Positions 5,475-6,567 of a stretch of 6,567 nucleotides of DNA are shown piece by piece. The first letter of the stretch is position 1. Each line of letters begins with the position of its first letter. The translations under genes and the position numbers were made by a program. Under the pieces are notes generated by a model. It was given only the letters and a program-made list of their open reading frames with translations, searched no databases and was not told the origin of the DNA. The DNA comes from Paenibacillaceae bacterium UBA6304 (GTDB lineage Bacteria > Bacillota > Bacilli > Paenibacillales > Paenibacillaceae), in contig DJTQ01000153.1 of assembly GCA_002439285.1 (NCBI GenBank), positions 1 to 6,567 of the forward strand. Reading direction: 5' to 3'.

Positions 5475-6497
5475 ATGATGACGTCGAACACCAAGTTACA
5501 TGACCAACTTCAAAGACCATTGCGCGATCTGCGGATCTCGGTAACGGACCGTTGCAACTTCCGGTGTACCTATTGTATGCCGAAGGAGATTTTCGGGGAT
5601 GATTACGCATTTTTGCCCAAAAATCAGCTTTTATCCTACGAGGAGATCAGCCGTATGGTCGAGATATTCGTCTCCTTGGGTGTGAAGAAAATTAGGTTAA
5701 CGGGCGGAGAGCCGTTGTTGCGTAGTGATCTGCGAGAGCTGGTCATGAAGATCGCTTCGATTGACGGAGTTGAAGACTTGGCATTGACGACGAACGGCTT
5801 ACTTCTGCATAAGTACGGAAAAGAACTGTTCGATGCGGGTTTAAGACGGCTGAATATTAGCCTTGATGCACTTGACCCTAAGCTGTTCGGAACGATGAAC
5901 GGAAGAGGGATCGAGCCGGCGAGTATCCTTGAAAATATCGATTATGTGAATCAGCTCGGATTTGAAGTGAAAGTGAATATGGTTGTGCAAAAAGGGATGA
6001 ATGATCAAGAGATCGTTCCGATGGCCGAATATTTTAAGAACCGGAATATTACGTTACGTCTGATCGAATTTATGGACGTGGGTAATGACAACGGGTGGAG
6101 CTATAACAAGGTTGTCACGAAAAAAGAAATGATGCAAATGCTGGGTGAGAACTATGAGCTGAAGCCGGTGGAGCAGGCATACTACGGTGAAGTAGCCAAA
6201 TACTTCCGGTATGATGACAGCACGGCCAAGCTTGGCTTCATTACCTCGGTGTCCGAATCGTTCTGCTCCAGCTGTACACGAGCCCGGTTGTCCTCGGAAG
6301 GAAAGCTGTTCACTTGTCTTTTTGCAACGGAAGGCTTTGATTTGCGGGCGCTGCTGCGTAGCGGCGCAACCAATGAAGAGATTACGGATGCGATCAGAAA
6401 GGTGTGGGAGGGGCGAACCGACCGGTATTCGGATGAGCGGACGGAATACACCGCGAAGCATCGCAATAAAATCGGGATGTCCTATATAGGCGGCTAA
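5475..6497 (+). CDS. moaA: MoaA, GTP 3',8-cyclase (molybdenum cofactor synthesis)
   Basis: MoaA is a radical SAM enzyme that converts GTP to (8S)-3',8-cyclo-7,8-dihydroguanosine 5'-triphosphate, which MoaC turns into cyclic pyranopterin monophosphate, the first pathway intermediate. From the ATG at 5475 the protein has 340 residues, the normal length. The N-terminal radical SAM cluster is CX3CX2C at C27, C31 and C34 (DRCNFRCTYCMP), followed by TGGEPLLR at 76-83. The C-terminal cluster that holds GTP is C264, C267 and C281 (CX2CX13C). R20, K72, R269 and R271 match conserved substrate-contacting residues of the S. aureus enzyme with a constant offset of three. The protein ends in the family's Gly-Gly dipeptide. 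Upstream in-frame codons back to 5289 are probably not translated. Its product is needed by the nitrate reductase encoded upstream, which explains its place next to nar genes. Confidence 0.97.
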   Translation: MMTSNTKLHDQLQRPLRDLRISVTDRCNFRCTYCMPKEIFGDDYAFLPKNQLLSYEEISRMVEIFVSLGVKKIRLTGGEPLLRSDLRELVMKIASIDGVEDLALTTNGLLLHKYGKELFDAGLRRLNISLDALDPKLFGTMNGRGIEPASILENIDYVNQLGFEVKVNMVVQKGMNDQEIVPMAEYFKNRNITLRLIEFMDVGNDNGWSYNKVVTKKEMMQMLGENYELKPVEQAYYGEVAKYFRYDDSTAKLGFITSVSESFCSSCTRARLSSEGKLFTCLFATEGFDLRALLRSGATNEEITDAIRKVWEGRTDRYSDERTEYTAKHRNKIGMSYIGG

Positions 6498-6522
6498 ACC
6501 CGGAAACGAAAGGAAGATCGTC

Positions 6523-6567
6523 ATGGCAGTCGGACCATCGCTAAAGCAATTACATGCTCATAAAGCT
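6523..6567 (+). CDS. Start of an unidentified gene downstream of moaA
   Basis: Fifteen codons (MAVGPSLKQLHAHKA) are open to the window edge from an ATG at 6523. GAAAGGAAG at 6508-6516 is a good ribosome binding site about 6 bases upstream. It begins 25 bases after the moaA stop with no terminator between, so it is probably co-transcribed and may be another molybdenum cofactor or nitrate gene. The fragment is too short for me to name a family. Confidence 0.6.
   Translation, partial: MAVGPSLKQLHAHKA

Noticed and set aside
6054..6524. Long open frames on the minus strand opposite moaA
   Set aside because: They lie antisense to a clearly conserved enzyme, lack a ribosome binding site that I can see, and look like frame shadows.
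1..6567. CRISPR array, tRNA or rRNA genes, insertion sequence
   Set aside because: No regularly spaced long direct repeats, no cloverleaf-like segments and no transposase coding region were seen.

Overview
The window looks like part of a nitrate-respiration locus from a Gram-positive, facultatively anaerobic member of the Bacillota. A Paenibacillus- or Bacillus-like aerobic endospore former is my best guess. The reasons are strong AGGAGG-type ribosome binding sites, GTG and TTG starts, moderate base composition, and above all a complete NreABC oxygen/nitrate sensing system, which is known from staphylococci and related Bacillota. All genes I can support run left to right on the + strand.

Bases 1-3609 form the distal part of one operon. 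It holds the last codons of narJ (nitrate reductase chaperone), narI (the cytochrome b subunit of respiratory nitrate reductase), nreA (GAF-domain nitrate receptor), nreB (cytoplasmic Fe-S histidine kinase), nreC (LuxR-type response regulator) and a hemerythrin-domain protein. The genes overlap or are separated by fewer than 30 bases. The operon ends in a strong intrinsic terminator at 3570-3609.

Bases 3610-3738 form a compact regulatory region. It has three G-rich repeats at 21-bp intervals, one forming a TAGGG-N5-CCCTA palindrome, followed by a perfect TATAAT -10 box with no recognisable -35 box. This layout suggests an activator-dependent promoter, and NreC is the obvious candidate activator.

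Bases 3739-5244 encode a NarK/NarT-type nitrate/nitrite transporter with a PAS sensor domain attached directly after the last membrane helix and no output domain. A 230-bp intergenic region follows, dominated by nested inverted repeats that could fold into one long imperfect hairpin (5262-5431). Then come moaA (first step of molybdenum cofactor synthesis) and the first 15 codons of an unidentified gene.

Together the genes cover nitrate entry, reduction at the membrane, supply of the molybdenum cofactor for the reductase, and control by oxygen and nitrate. The parts most worth a second look are the transporter-PAS fusion, the helically phased operator array, the structured region before moaA, and the hemerythrin gene in an oxygen-sensing operon.
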